40,243 bases of DNA, from assembly GCA_964400875.1 (NCBI GenBank), contig CAYNWK010000021.1, forward strand, positions 1 through 40,243. The letters are read 5' to 3'. The notes under the pieces are model-generated. The model had not been told where the DNA came from. It ran no database searches and saw only the letters and a list, made by a program, of their open reading frames with translations. Both the position numbers and the translations under genes were made by a program. The stretch comes from CAYNWK01 sp964400875. GTDB taxonomy: Bacteria > Chloroflexota > Anaerolineae > Anaerolineales > UBA4823. Of this stretch, positions 15,710 to 24,052 are shown one piece after another (positions within the stretch are counted from its first letter, which is position 1; every line of letters begins with the position of its first letter).

Positions 15710-16975
15710 ATGCAGCCCTATATCGCCATCACGGACGTCTTCTATCACCTGGAGCGTTGTAAAGCGCGCTTCGAACGCCGCGAGCCCGAGGTGCGGGCAT
15801 TCCTTCCCGAGGTAGGCCGCTTCGAACGCCTGCAGCGGGAGGCGCAGGAATTGACGGCGCGCTTCCCAGAGCCGCAGGGGCGTCCCCCGCTCTACGGCGT
15901 GCTGGTTGGGGTCAAGGATATCTTTCGCGTCACCGGGTTCGCCACCCAGGCGGGCAGCCAGCTGCCCCTGGAGGCCCTGGCCGGGCCGGAAGCGGAATGC
16001 GTCCGCGCCCTTAAAGCAGCCGGCGCTCTGATCCTAGGCAAGACCGTCACCACGGAGTTCGCCTATTTCGCCCCCGGACCAACACGAAACCCTCACAACC
16101 CCGAGCATACCCCCGGAGGTTCCAGCAGCGGATCGGCCGCGGCCGTAGGGGCCGGAATCTGCGACCTGGCGCTGGGCACCCAGACCATCGGTTCGATCGT
16201 GCGCCCGGCTGCTTTTTGCGGCGTGGTGGGCTTTAAACCCAGTTATGCCCGCGTCTCGCGCAAAGGCGTAATCCCGCTGGCCCCAGCCCTGGACCACGTC
16301 GGCTGGTTCGCTCCGGCTGTTCCGGCGGCCGTACAGGCTGCGCGTGTGTTGTTTATCGACTGGCGAGAGCTGGACCCCCCGCAAGACAAACCGGTCCTGG
16401 GCGTGCCCGAGGGGAGCTATCTGGAGCAGGTCAGCGCCGATGGATTGGCGCACTTCCGCAGGGTTTGCCAGCAGCTGTCCGGGCGCGGCTACCAACTGCT
16501 CCAGGTTCCGGCGATGCCCGATTTTCAAGAGATTCGCGCCCGCCACGAATTGCTTTTAGCTTTCGAAGCCTCGTGCGTCCACGCCGGCTGGTTTGCCGAG
16601 TACGCATCCTCCTACGCGCCGCAGACCGCCGAACTGATCCGCCGCGGCCTGACGGTATCGACCGGCGATCTGGCGCGCGCCCGGGCGGGACGCGCCCGGT
16701 TGCGGAAGGAACTGACCGAGTTGATGACCACGGCGGGCATCGACCTGTGGATCTCACCCTCCGCCCCCGGTCCGGCGCCCAAAGGCTTGAGCAGCACCGG
16801 CGATCCGGTGATGAACCTGCCCTGGACACAGGCGGGCATGCCGAGCCTCAATCTGCCCTCCGGGATAAACGCAGCCGGGCTGCCCTTGGGCTTGCAGGTC
16901 ACCGGGCGCTGGTACGGGGACGAGGCGTTGCTGGCCTGGGCGACGGATCTTGAAAAAGCCTTGGAGGAACGATGA
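15710..16975 (+). CDS. Amidase-signature hydrolase, malonamidase-like
   Basis: The 421-residue enzyme has the Ser-cisSer-Lys triad of the amidase signature family: Lys69 in LVGVKDIF, Ser138 in TPGGSSSGSAAA and nucleophile Ser162 in GTQTIGSIVRPAAFCGVVGFKPSY. The spacing (69 and 24 residues) equals what I recall for malonamidase E2 (Lys62, Ser131, Ser155). GTQTxGSxxRPAA is also shared with that enzyme, which cleaves malonamate to malonate and ammonia. Together with the MatB-like ligase in this operon, malonamate is a plausible substrate. Oxamate or another small monoamide is an alternative. The ATG at 15710 follows the previous stop by 4 nt, and the end overlaps the fdrA start (ATGA). Confidence 0.88.
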   Translation: MQPYIAITDVFYHLERCKARFERREPEVRAFLPEVGRFERLQREAQELTARFPEPQGRPPLYGVLVGVKDIFRVTGFATQAGSQLPLEALAGPEAECVRALKAAGALILGKTVTTEFAYFAPGPTRNPHNPEHTPGGSSSGSAAAVGAGICDLALGTQTIGSIVRPAAFCGVVGFKPSYARVSRKGVIPLAPALDHVGWFAPAVPAAVQAARVLFIDWRELDPPQDKPVLGVPEGSYLEQVSADGLAHFRRVCQQLSGRGYQLLQVPAMPDFQEIRARHELLLAFEASCVHAGWFAEYASSYAPQTAELIRRGLTVSTGDLARARAGRARLRKELTELMTTAGIDLWISPSAPGPAPKGLSSTGDPVMNLPWTQAGMPSLNLPSGINAAGLPLGLQVTGRWYGDEALLAWATDLEKALEER

Positions 16976-18648
16976 GCGTCAGCCAACACCAGGTCCGCAG
17001 CGGGGTGTATTTCGACTCGGTAATGCTCATGCAGTTGCAGCGCGACCTGGCAGCCCTGCCCGAGGTGGAGGCAGCCGGCGTGGTGATGGCTACCCAGACC
17101 AACCAGGCGCTGCTGGCCCAAAGCGGTCTGCTCCCCGACGGGATTGAAGCCAGGCCCGACGACCTGCTGATCGTCGTGCGGGCTGAGAATGAAGGCGCGG
17201 CTGAGGAAGCCCTGAACCGGGTGGACGATCTGCTCACCCGCCGGCGCAGCCTGGCGGCGGGCGAGTACCGGCCTCGCAGCCTGGAGGCGGCCTTTAAACA
17301 GCTTCCCGAGGCGGGCTGGGTGCTGGTATCCGTCCCCGGGAAGTACGCCGCGAGCGTGGCCCGGGAGGCGCTCGAGCACGACCGCCATGTTTTCCTGTAC
17401 AGCGACAATGTATCCTTGGAGGACGAGGTCGCTTTGAAGGCGCTGGCTGCCGGACGCGGCAAGCTGCTGATGGGACCGGACTGCGGGACCGCCATCGTCA
17501 ACGGCGTGGGTTTGGGCTTTGCCAACCGGGTGCGCCGCGGCGGGGTCGGCCTGGTGGGCGCTTCAGGGACCGGCCTGCAGGCGGTCAGCGTGCACTTGCA
17601 CCAGCTTGGGGTCGGCGTCTCCCATGCCTTGGGGACAGGTGGGCGCGATCTGTCGGCGGAAGTCGGCGGCGCTACCACCACCCAGTGCCTGGATCTGCTG
17701 GGGCGCGATCCCGGTACGCAGGTCATCGCCCTGGTCTCCAAGCCGCCCGACCCGAGGACGGCTGCCCGACTGTTCGCAGCCGCCCAGGCGCTCGAAAAAC
17801 CCGTGGTGGTCAATCTGCTGGGGTATCCGCCGCCGGCAAGCGTGCTTGGCAATTTATATTTTGCGACCAATTTAAAAGAAACTGCCACCCTGGCTGGGGC
17901 CTTGTTGGCTGAGGACCCGGCCGATTCGGGACCGCTTAGCGGGGAAGAATCCATCCAGGGCTTTTTACGCGGGCTCTTTTCCGGCGGGACGCTGGCGGCG
18001 GAGGTTTTGTTTGGGCTGCGCGCCGTACTGACGCCGCTTTACGCCAACCTGCACGTTCCCAGCGTGGAGCTGCTGGACGATCCCACCCGAAGCCGAGCCC
18101 ATACTATTGTGGACCTGGGCGCCGACGAGTTCACTGTCGGCCGGCTGCACCCCATGATCGACCACGAGGTCCGCCTGAGGCGCTTGCGCCAGGAAGCGGC
18201 CGACCCCGAAGTTGGGATCCTCTTGCTGGACGTCGTCCTGGGCGACGGGGCTCACCCGGACCCGGCTGAGGAGCTGGCCCCAGCGATCGCGGCTGCACGC
18301 AGCGATCGCGAACTGCCCGTGGTGGTCATTTTGATCGGCACGGACCAGGACCCGCAGAACGTAGACGATCAGGAGAGCCGCCTGGCCGAGGTCGGGGCAA
18401 AGGTTTTTCGCGACGCCGGCAGTGCAGTAGCTTATCTCAACGCGCATTTGCGCCTCAACCCCGATTGGCCGGGGCCGCCAGTCGCCTTGGAGGACCTGGC
18501 AGCGCCTCTGGCGGCGGTCAACGTCGGACTGGAATCTTTTTACCTAAGCCTGGTCCAGCAGGAGGCTCGTGCGGTGCAGGTTAACTGGCGGCCCCCGGCA
18601 GGAGGGGACGATAAGATGCTGGCCATCCTGGCGAAACTCAAAGGATAG
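16972..18648 (+). CDS. fdrA: FdrA-family carbamoyltransferase subunit
   Basis: The 558-residue protein matches FdrA: an N-terminal domain opening with VRSGVYFDSVMLMQLQRDL, then a succinyl-CoA-synthetase-like nucleotide/phosphate region with GPDCGTAIVNGVGLGFANRVRRG (about 169-191) and GLVGASGTGLQAVSVHLHQLG (about 194-214). E. coli FdrA (AllF) is a subunit of oxamate carbamoyltransferase together with the DUF1116 protein (AllG) and the DUF2877 protein (AllH). All three are present in this operon. The enzyme phosphorolyses an N-carbamoyl amide to an amide and carbamoyl phosphate. The older label 'acyl-CoA synthetase FdrA' is misleading. The ATG overlaps the amidase stop. Confidence 0.9.
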   Translation: MSVSQHQVRSGVYFDSVMLMQLQRDLAALPEVEAAGVVMATQTNQALLAQSGLLPDGIEARPDDLLIVVRAENEGAAEEALNRVDDLLTRRRSLAAGEYRPRSLEAAFKQLPEAGWVLVSVPGKYAASVAREALEHDRHVFLYSDNVSLEDEVALKALAAGRGKLLMGPDCGTAIVNGVGLGFANRVRRGGVGLVGASGTGLQAVSVHLHQLGVGVSHALGTGGRDLSAEVGGATTTQCLDLLGRDPGTQVIALVSKPPDPRTAARLFAAAQALEKPVVVNLLGYPPPASVLGNLYFATNLKETATLAGALLAEDPADSGPLSGEESIQGFLRGLFSGGTLAAEVLFGLRAVLTPLYANLHVPSVELLDDPTRSRAHTIVDLGADEFTVGRLHPMIDHEVRLRRLRQEAADPEVGILLLDVVLGDGAHPDPAEELAPAIAAARSDRELPVVVILIGTDQDPQNVDDQESRLAEVGAKVFRDAGSAVAYLNAHLRLNPDWPGPPVALEDLAAPLAAVNVGLESFYLSLVQQEARAVQVNWRPPAGGDDKMLAILAKLKG

Positions 18649-18667
18649 CGGGGGAAGAGGAGTTGTA

Positions 18668-19939
18668 ATGATGAAACCAAGCGGATCAGGAGAGACCGAA
18701 CTGAACGTAGACGCAGCCAACCAGGCCGCTGTCGAACGTATGTTTGAATCTCACCCGGTGCTTACCGGGCTGGCGCCTGCCGGGGAAGTGATCCCCGGGA
18801 TGCGAGACGACTTGCTGTTACACGCCGGTCCGCCCATCCCATGGGAGCGGGCTTCCGGGCCGCTGCGCGGCGCATTGATCGGCGCGCTGCTTTACGAAGG
18901 GCTCGCCGCCGGTGAAGACGAGGCCGTAAGCCTGCTCGAAAGCGGCGAAATCGAATTCGAGCCCTGCCACCACCACGACGCAGTCGGCCCAATGGCCGGG
19001 GTGATCTCGGCCAGCATGCAGGTCTACGTGATCGAAGATCGGGCTCACGGGATCAAATCGTTTTCCAATCTGAACGAGGGCTACGGCAAGGTGCTGCGCT
19101 ACGGCGCATACAGCCCGGAAGTGCTCGATAAGCTGCGCTGGATGAACGGCCCGATGGCCCAGCTGCTCGCCGAGGCGCTGTCCCAGGGCGAGCCCATCGA
19201 CCTGCGCGCCCTGCTCGCCGAGGCGCTTCACATGGGTGATGAAGGGCACAATCGCAACAAGGCCGGTTCGCTGCTTTTCCTCAAACAGCTGGCCCCTCGC
19301 CTGGGCCGCGTCGCCCGGGATGCTGCGGAGCTCGAACGTGTCCTGCAGTTTTTGGGAGATAATCCGCTCAGCGTTCTCAACCCGGTAATGGCCGCCTGCA
19401 AGACGATGTGCAGCGCTGCCCACGGGGTGCCGGGCAGCAGCCTGGTTACCACCATGGCGCGCAACGGCACCGATTTTGGCATTCGGGTCAGCGGCCTGGG
19501 GGAGCGCTGGTTCGTCGCCCCGGCGGCTGTCCCGGACGGTTTGTATTTCCCCGGTTTCTCCAGCGAGGACGCCAACGCCGACATCGGCGATAGCACCATT
19601 ACCGAGACCGCCGGGATCGGCGCTTTCGCCATGGCGGCCGCCCCGGCCATCGTAAGCTTCATCAGCGGTTCGCCCCAGGACGCCCTCAACGCCACCCTGG
19701 AAATGTACGAGATCACCGTAAGCGAACACCGCCATTTCACCATACCAGCTCTGGACTTTCGCGGCACCCCCACCGGCATCGATCTGCGCAAAGTGATCGA
19801 GCTGGGCATCACCCCGCGGGTCAATACCGGCATCGCCCATAAAGAGGCCGGCGTCGGCCAGGTGGGCGCTGGGCTGGTGCGTCCGCCATTGAGCATTTTC
19901 GAGCAGGCGCTGGTGGCTTACGCGGAAGAGTACCTCTAG
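18668..19939 (+). CDS. allG: DUF1116 protein (YlbE/AllG family), carbamoyltransferase subunit
   Basis: The 423-residue protein belongs to DUF1116, found next to FdrA in nearly all genomes that I recall. Typical stretches are NVDAANQAAVERMFESHPVLTGLAPA, HHHDAVGPMAGVISASMQVYVIEDRAHG (about 102-129), MGDEGHNRNKAGSLLFLKQLAP (about 189-210) and GLGERWFVAPAAVPDGLYFPGFS. In E. coli it is one of three subunits of oxamate carbamoyltransferase. GAGGAG lies upstream of the ATG at 18668. A longer frame into the fdrA gene is rejected. The symbol is by family only, since the substrate here may differ from oxalurate. Confidence 0.9.
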   Translation: MMKPSGSGETELNVDAANQAAVERMFESHPVLTGLAPAGEVIPGMRDDLLLHAGPPIPWERASGPLRGALIGALLYEGLAAGEDEAVSLLESGEIEFEPCHHHDAVGPMAGVISASMQVYVIEDRAHGIKSFSNLNEGYGKVLRYGAYSPEVLDKLRWMNGPMAQLLAEALSQGEPIDLRALLAEALHMGDEGHNRNKAGSLLFLKQLAPRLGRVARDAAELERVLQFLGDNPLSVLNPVMAACKTMCSAAHGVPGSSLVTTMARNGTDFGIRVSGLGERWFVAPAAVPDGLYFPGFSSEDANADIGDSTITETAGIGAFAMAAAPAIVSFISGSPQDALNATLEMYEITVSEHRHFTIPALDFRGTPTGIDLRKVIELGITPRVNTGIAHKEAGVGQVGAGLVRPPLSIFEQALVAYAEEYL

Positions 19940-19997
19940 CCGAAGCGCCGTCCCGTTGCCCGGAAACCCTGCCAATCACCGCCCAAAGGAGAAAACC

Positions 19998-20783
19998 ATG
20001 AAACTATACGACTTATCCCAACCACTCAACCAGGAAGCTCCGTTCTGGCCTTACTACCCGCCTTTCGAGGTCAAATACATCAAACGCAAGGCCGAGCACG
20101 GCGTCAACGCCCAATACATCATGAGCTCCAATCACATGGGCACGCACCTGGACGCGCCCCGGCATTTCCTCACCGGCGGCATGACCATCGACGAGATCCC
20201 TATGGAATGGCTGTACGGCCCCGGCGTGATCGTCGATTTGAGCGACGAGCTGGACGAATTGGACGTCTTCACCCCGGAGATGATCGAAGACCGCGTGGAA
20301 GTGCGGGAAGGCGATATCGTCATGCTCCACACCGGCTGGCATCGCCACGCCCAGTTCGGCGCGCAGCCTGACGAGGAAAAATACATCCACCGCCACCCCG
20401 GCCCGCATGCCGATATCGTGCCCTGGCTGATCGACAAGAAAGTCCACATCTGGGGGGTGGACATGATCTCTACAGATCACCCGATGAACCTGCCCATTGG
20501 CCGATTCCTGGGCAAGGGCGGGCTGGAGCACTGGCGCAAGGTGCGCGACCAGTGCGTGAAAAAATTTGGCGAAAATGGGCTGGCGGAGCTGTTCCCCGAG
20601 GGCGACTACCAGCTGACCCACAACGCCCTGTTCCCGCACGACTGCTTGCACGTGGAGAACCTGGGCGGGGACATCGGCCTCTCCGAACTGGGCAACCGGC
20701 GGTTGAACATCGGGGTTTTCCCCTGGAAGTTCCGGGGTGGGGAAGCGGCCTTCTGCCGCGCCGTAGCTTTCGCGGAGGAGTGA
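19998..20783 (+). CDS. Cyclase-family metal-dependent hydrolase (kynurenine formamidase/isatin hydrolase fold)
   Basis: The 261-residue enzyme has the family metal motif HxGTHxDxPxHF at residues 46-57 (NHMGTHLDAPRHF) and VDLSDELDELD near 78-88. VMLHTGWHRH (about 110-119) and WGVDMISTDHPM (about 151-162) follow. Relatives use Mn2+ or Zn2+ to open cyclic or N-acyl amides such as formylkynurenine and isatin. Within this operon it could open an oxidised N-heterocycle such as barbiturate to ureidomalonate. That assignment is inference. AAAGGAG precedes the ATG at good spacing, and the next gene starts 4 nt after the stop. Confidence 0.88.
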   Translation: MKLYDLSQPLNQEAPFWPYYPPFEVKYIKRKAEHGVNAQYIMSSNHMGTHLDAPRHFLTGGMTIDEIPMEWLYGPGVIVDLSDELDELDVFTPEMIEDRVEVREGDIVMLHTGWHRHAQFGAQPDEEKYIHRHPGPHADIVPWLIDKKVHIWGVDMISTDHPMNLPIGRFLGKGGLEHWRKVRDQCVKKFGENGLAELFPEGDYQLTHNALFPHDCLHVENLGGDIGLSELGNRRLNIGVFPWKFRGGEAAFCRAVAFAEE

Positions 20784-20787
20784 GCTA

Positions 20788-23130
20788 GTGAGCACACGCT
20801 CTTTCGGCAAGCGTATCAAGCGCAACGAAGACCCCCGGCTGCTCACCGGGCAGGCGCTCTTCGTCGATGACGTAGACCTGCCGGACATGCTGCATGCCGC
20901 TTTCGTGCGCAGCCCGTACGCGCACGCCCGCATCAGGGGCGTGGACGTCTCCCGAGCCAGACAACGCCCCGGCGTCGCTGCCGTCTATACTGCCGAGGAC
21001 CTGGGGGATTACTGGCAGCCCGGACCGCTGCTGGTCGACCCGCCGCCCATCGAGGGCATCGTCTTCAATGCGCGCACCCAGGTGCCGCTGGCCCGGGACA
21101 AGGTGCGGTTTATGGGCGAACCGGTGGTCATGGTGCTGGCGGAGAGCCGGTACATCGCCGAAGACGCCCTGGATGAGGTGGTGGTGGACTACGAACCCCT
21201 GGACGCGGTGGTCGATCTGGAGCAAGCTTTGAAGCCGGAGAGCGCTCTAGTTCACGATGATTTGGGCTCGAATCTGGCCGCTCACGTGATCCAGCGCAAG
21301 GGGGATTACGAAGCCGCTCGACGCGAGGCTGACCTGGTCATCCGGCGGCGCTTTCTCTACGACCGCGGCTGCGCCGCCGCCATCGAGAACCGCGGCATCG
21401 TCGCCGAGTGGGACCGCCGCAGCGCTCGTCTGACCGTCTGGGACACAACCCAAGCGCCCATCCCCATTCGCAACGGCCTGGCCGGCATGCTCGGTCTCTC
21501 CGAAAACCAGGTACGGGTGATCGCGCCCTTTATCGGCGGCGGCTTCGGCCCCAAGATCATGATGTTCTACCAGGAAGAGGTGCTGGTCCCCTGGGCCGCG
21601 CTGCAGCTCGACCGTCCGGTCAAGTGGATCGAGGACCGCGCCGAGAATTTCGTCGCCACCACCCACGAGCGCGGCCAGGTGCACGCTTCCGAGATCGCCC
21701 TGGCGCAGGACGGGCGGGTCCTGGGCGTCCACGATGTTTTTCTGCACGACTCCGGCGCTTATATTCCCTACGGTCTGACCGTGCCGATCAACACGCAGTG
21801 CACCCTGCTCGGTCCCTACCACGTCCCCAACTACTACACCGAATTCAGCGCGGTGTTCACCAACAAGACCATCGTCACCCCATACCGGGGCGCGGGACGC
21901 CAGCACGGCGTCTTCGTCATGGAGCGCTTGCTGGACATCGCCGCAGCCGAGCTCGGCATGGACAGGGCCCAGATCCGCCGCCGCAACTTCATCCCTCCCG
22001 AGGCTTTCCCCTACAACAACGAGATCATCTACCAGGATTTCGAGCCCCTGGTCTACGACAGCGGCAACTACGCCCCCATCCTGGAACAGGCCCTGGAGCG
22101 GATCGGCTACCGGGACTTTATGGAGGTCGAGCAGCCGCGCCTGCGCGCCGAGGGTCGCTGCGTCGGTTTGGGCATCGCCGCTTACGTTGAAGGCACTGGC
22201 ATCGGGCCGTACGAAGGCGCCCGGGTGCAGGTGATGAACAGCGGCCGGGTTTCCGTGGTCACCGGGGTGGGCACGCAGGGTCAGGGCCATTTCACCAGCT
22301 TCGCCCAGATCGTCGCCGACCAGCTGGGCGTCGAGGTTGCCGATATCGAAGTAGTCACCGGCGATACCGACCAGTTTTACTGGGGCGCGGGCACCTTTGC
22401 CAGCCGCGGCGCGGTGGTCGCCGGCAATGCAATCCACGCGGCCGCCCTGGACGTGCGCCGCAAAACCCTGGAATTAGCCTCCGGGCTGTTCGAGGCCGAC
22501 CAGGAGGACCTGGAGCTGGTCGGGGGCGAGGTGCGGGTCAAGGGCGTTCCGCAGCGGGCCATCCCGCTGGGTGAGCTGGCCGGAAAGGCCAACCCGCTGC
22601 GCGGCGCGGTCAAGCCAGGCACTGAGCCGGGCCTGGAATCCACCAGCTACTTCGGTCCGGACCGGGGAGCCACCGCCAGCGGCGTGCACGCCGTTATTTT
22701 GGAAGTCGATCCGGAGACCATGCAGCTGAACGTGCTCAAATACGTTGTGGTGCACGACTGCGGCCGGGTGATTAACCCCCTGATCCTCGAGGGGCAGATC
22801 CAGGGCGGGGTTGCCCAGGGGTTGGGCAACGCCTTCTACGAGCGCCTGGTCTACGACGATTACGGCCAGCTGCTCAACGGCACGTTCATGGATTACCTGC
22901 TGCCCACCGCGCTCGAGGTGCCGAGGGTGGAATCGGGGCACACCGAGACGCCCTCGCCGCTAAACCCGCTGGGCGTCAAAGGTGCCGGCGAGGCGGGCGC
23001 TATCCCGGTGGGCCCGCTGATCGCCCAGGCGATTGAAGACGCCCTGCATGGCAGCGGTCTGGAGATCCTCGAGATCCCGCTGCATCCCTGCCGCTTGTGG
23101 GAGCTGGTCAATGCAGAGGCCGAGGGCTAG
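20788..23130 (+). CDS. Molybdenum hydroxylase molybdopterin-binding subunit (CoxL/XdhA type)
   Basis: The 780-residue large subunit carries the aldehyde oxidase/xanthine dehydrogenase hammerhead domain (about 1-130) and the molybdopterin-cytosine-dinucleotide domains. Visible motifs are IAPFIGGGFGPK (about 246-257), TPYRGAGRQ (about 364-372), TGVGTQGQGHFTSFAQI and GVKGAGEAGAIPVG, whose Glu (about 735) is the catalytic base. The active-site loop PYRGAGR replaces the CSFR loop of form I CO dehydrogenase, so it oxidises an organic ring, not CO. It should pair with the FAD and 2Fe-2S subunits at the operon start. It starts at GTG 20788 with GGAG upstream. The last 20 nt overlap the next gene. Confidence 0.92.
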   Translation: MSTRSFGKRIKRNEDPRLLTGQALFVDDVDLPDMLHAAFVRSPYAHARIRGVDVSRARQRPGVAAVYTAEDLGDYWQPGPLLVDPPPIEGIVFNARTQVPLARDKVRFMGEPVVMVLAESRYIAEDALDEVVVDYEPLDAVVDLEQALKPESALVHDDLGSNLAAHVIQRKGDYEAARREADLVIRRRFLYDRGCAAAIENRGIVAEWDRRSARLTVWDTTQAPIPIRNGLAGMLGLSENQVRVIAPFIGGGFGPKIMMFYQEEVLVPWAALQLDRPVKWIEDRAENFVATTHERGQVHASEIALAQDGRVLGVHDVFLHDSGAYIPYGLTVPINTQCTLLGPYHVPNYYTEFSAVFTNKTIVTPYRGAGRQHGVFVMERLLDIAAAELGMDRAQIRRRNFIPPEAFPYNNEIIYQDFEPLVYDSGNYAPILEQALERIGYRDFMEVEQPRLRAEGRCVGLGIAAYVEGTGIGPYEGARVQVMNSGRVSVVTGVGTQGQGHFTSFAQIVADQLGVEVADIEVVTGDTDQFYWGAGTFASRGAVVAGNAIHAAALDVRRKTLELASGLFEADQEDLELVGGEVRVKGVPQRAIPLGELAGKANPLRGAVKPGTEPGLESTSYFGPDRGATASGVHAVILEVDPETMQLNVLKYVVVHDCGRVINPLILEGQIQGGVAQGLGNAFYERLVYDDYGQLLNGTFMDYLLPTALEVPRVESGHTETPSPLNPLGVKGAGEAGAIPVGPLIAQAIEDALHGSGLEILEIPLHPCRLWELVNAEAEG

Positions 23131-24052
23131 CATCTCCCCGGCGGTGCAGACGAGAACAGCCCTTCTGATGGCGCCGCGCGCCCGCCGCTGGCTGGCGGAG
23201 GCACCGCAGGCTCGTGTGTTAAACGTCTTCGCCCGGGCCTGCAACCTGGTCGATGAGCGCGGGGCAGTGCTTTCCCTGGTTTCCCCGCAGCATGGCGCCG
23301 GGCCGTTCAGCCTGGTGCTGGACGGCGAGCTGGATTTTAGAGCACTGATTGGAGAGCGAGACCGGGTGACCGTCAGGCCGGGCGAGCTGCTCGTCGGAGG
23401 ACTGCGGGTGGATGCCAGCCAGGCGCAGATCTGGCCGGCGCGCCCCGATTGGGGGCGCTTGCACGCCGGGAAGGACCGGGTGATTGCTCGCCTGCCGCTG
23501 GTCAGCCGCTATCTCCTGGAAGAATCGCCGGCAGGCAGCCTGGCGGGTTTGCTGCGCGAGCCGGGCCTGGACGATCGCACGGATTTGAGCGCCGCGCTGG
23601 TCGCTGCGGCGCGGGAGCCTGCCCGGCGGTTGGTAGACGGAATCGCCGGGGGCAGCTTGCAAGCCATACGCCGGGCGGCGCGCCGCCTGGCCGGGTTGGG
23701 GCCGGGCCTGACCCCGGCCGGGGATGATTTTCTGCTGGGCGCAGCGTACGCCCTCCGGGTCCTCTATTCTGCCTACCAGGCGGATGAGCTGGCCGTTTGC
23801 CTGTCAGAGGTTGCTATTCCACGGACCACCATGCTTTCGGCCGCCTGGTTGAGGGCCGCGGCATGCGGCGAAGCCGGCGAACGCTGGCATGGCTTCCTCG
23901 ATGCCATGACTCAAAGCAGTTCGGGGGGACTCATCCCGGCCGTCCGAAAGTTGCTGTCCGGCGGGCACACTTCCGGGGCCGATGCCCTGGCGGGTTTTGC
24001 AGCGGTCGCCCGCTGCCCGCGTACCCTACGGAGCGTTCCATGTCATTCTTAG
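23111..24052 (+). CDS. allH: DUF2877 protein (YlbF/AllH family), carbamoyltransferase subunit
   Basis: The 313-residue protein shows the DUF2877 pattern: VLNVFARACNLVDERGAVLSLVSPQHGAGPFSLVL near the N-terminus and the hallmark GLGPGLTPAGDDFLLGAAYAL (about 195-215). LSGGHTSGADALAGF follows near the end. E. coli AllH completes oxamate carbamoyltransferase with FdrA and the DUF1116 protein. Here it is separated from those two genes by the cyclase and the molybdopterin subunit. The ATG at 23111 is preceded by GGAG and lies inside the end of the large-subunit gene. Its own end overlaps the ligase gene by 13 nt. Confidence 0.87.
   Translation: MQRPRASISPAVQTRTALLMAPRARRWLAEAPQARVLNVFARACNLVDERGAVLSLVSPQHGAGPFSLVLDGELDFRALIGERDRVTVRPGELLVGGLRVDASQAQIWPARPDWGRLHAGKDRVIARLPLVSRYLLEESPAGSLAGLLREPGLDDRTDLSAALVAAAREPARRLVDGIAGGSLQAIRRAARRLAGLGPGLTPAGDDFLLGAAYALRVLYSAYQADELAVCLSEVAIPRTTMLSAAWLRAAACGEAGERWHGFLDAMTQSSSGGLIPAVRKLLSGGHTSGADALAGFAAVARCPRTLRSVPCHS

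Noticed and set aside
16972..18648. FdrA read as an acyl-CoA synthetase
   Set aside because: The similarity is to the succinyl-CoA-synthetase fold only; with DUF1116 and DUF2877 genes present, the carbamoyltransferase role known from E. coli fits better.
20013..22437. Long minus-strand frames (20013-20933 and 21247-22437) opposite the cyclase and molybdopterin subunit genes
   Set aside because: They are shadows of GC-rich plus-strand genes with clear motifs and have no recognisable domains or ribosome sites.
20788..23130. Aerobic CO dehydrogenase large subunit
   Set aside because: The active-site loop is PYRGAGR, not the CSFR loop of form I CO dehydrogenase, and the neighbouring genes point to N-heterocycle breakdown.
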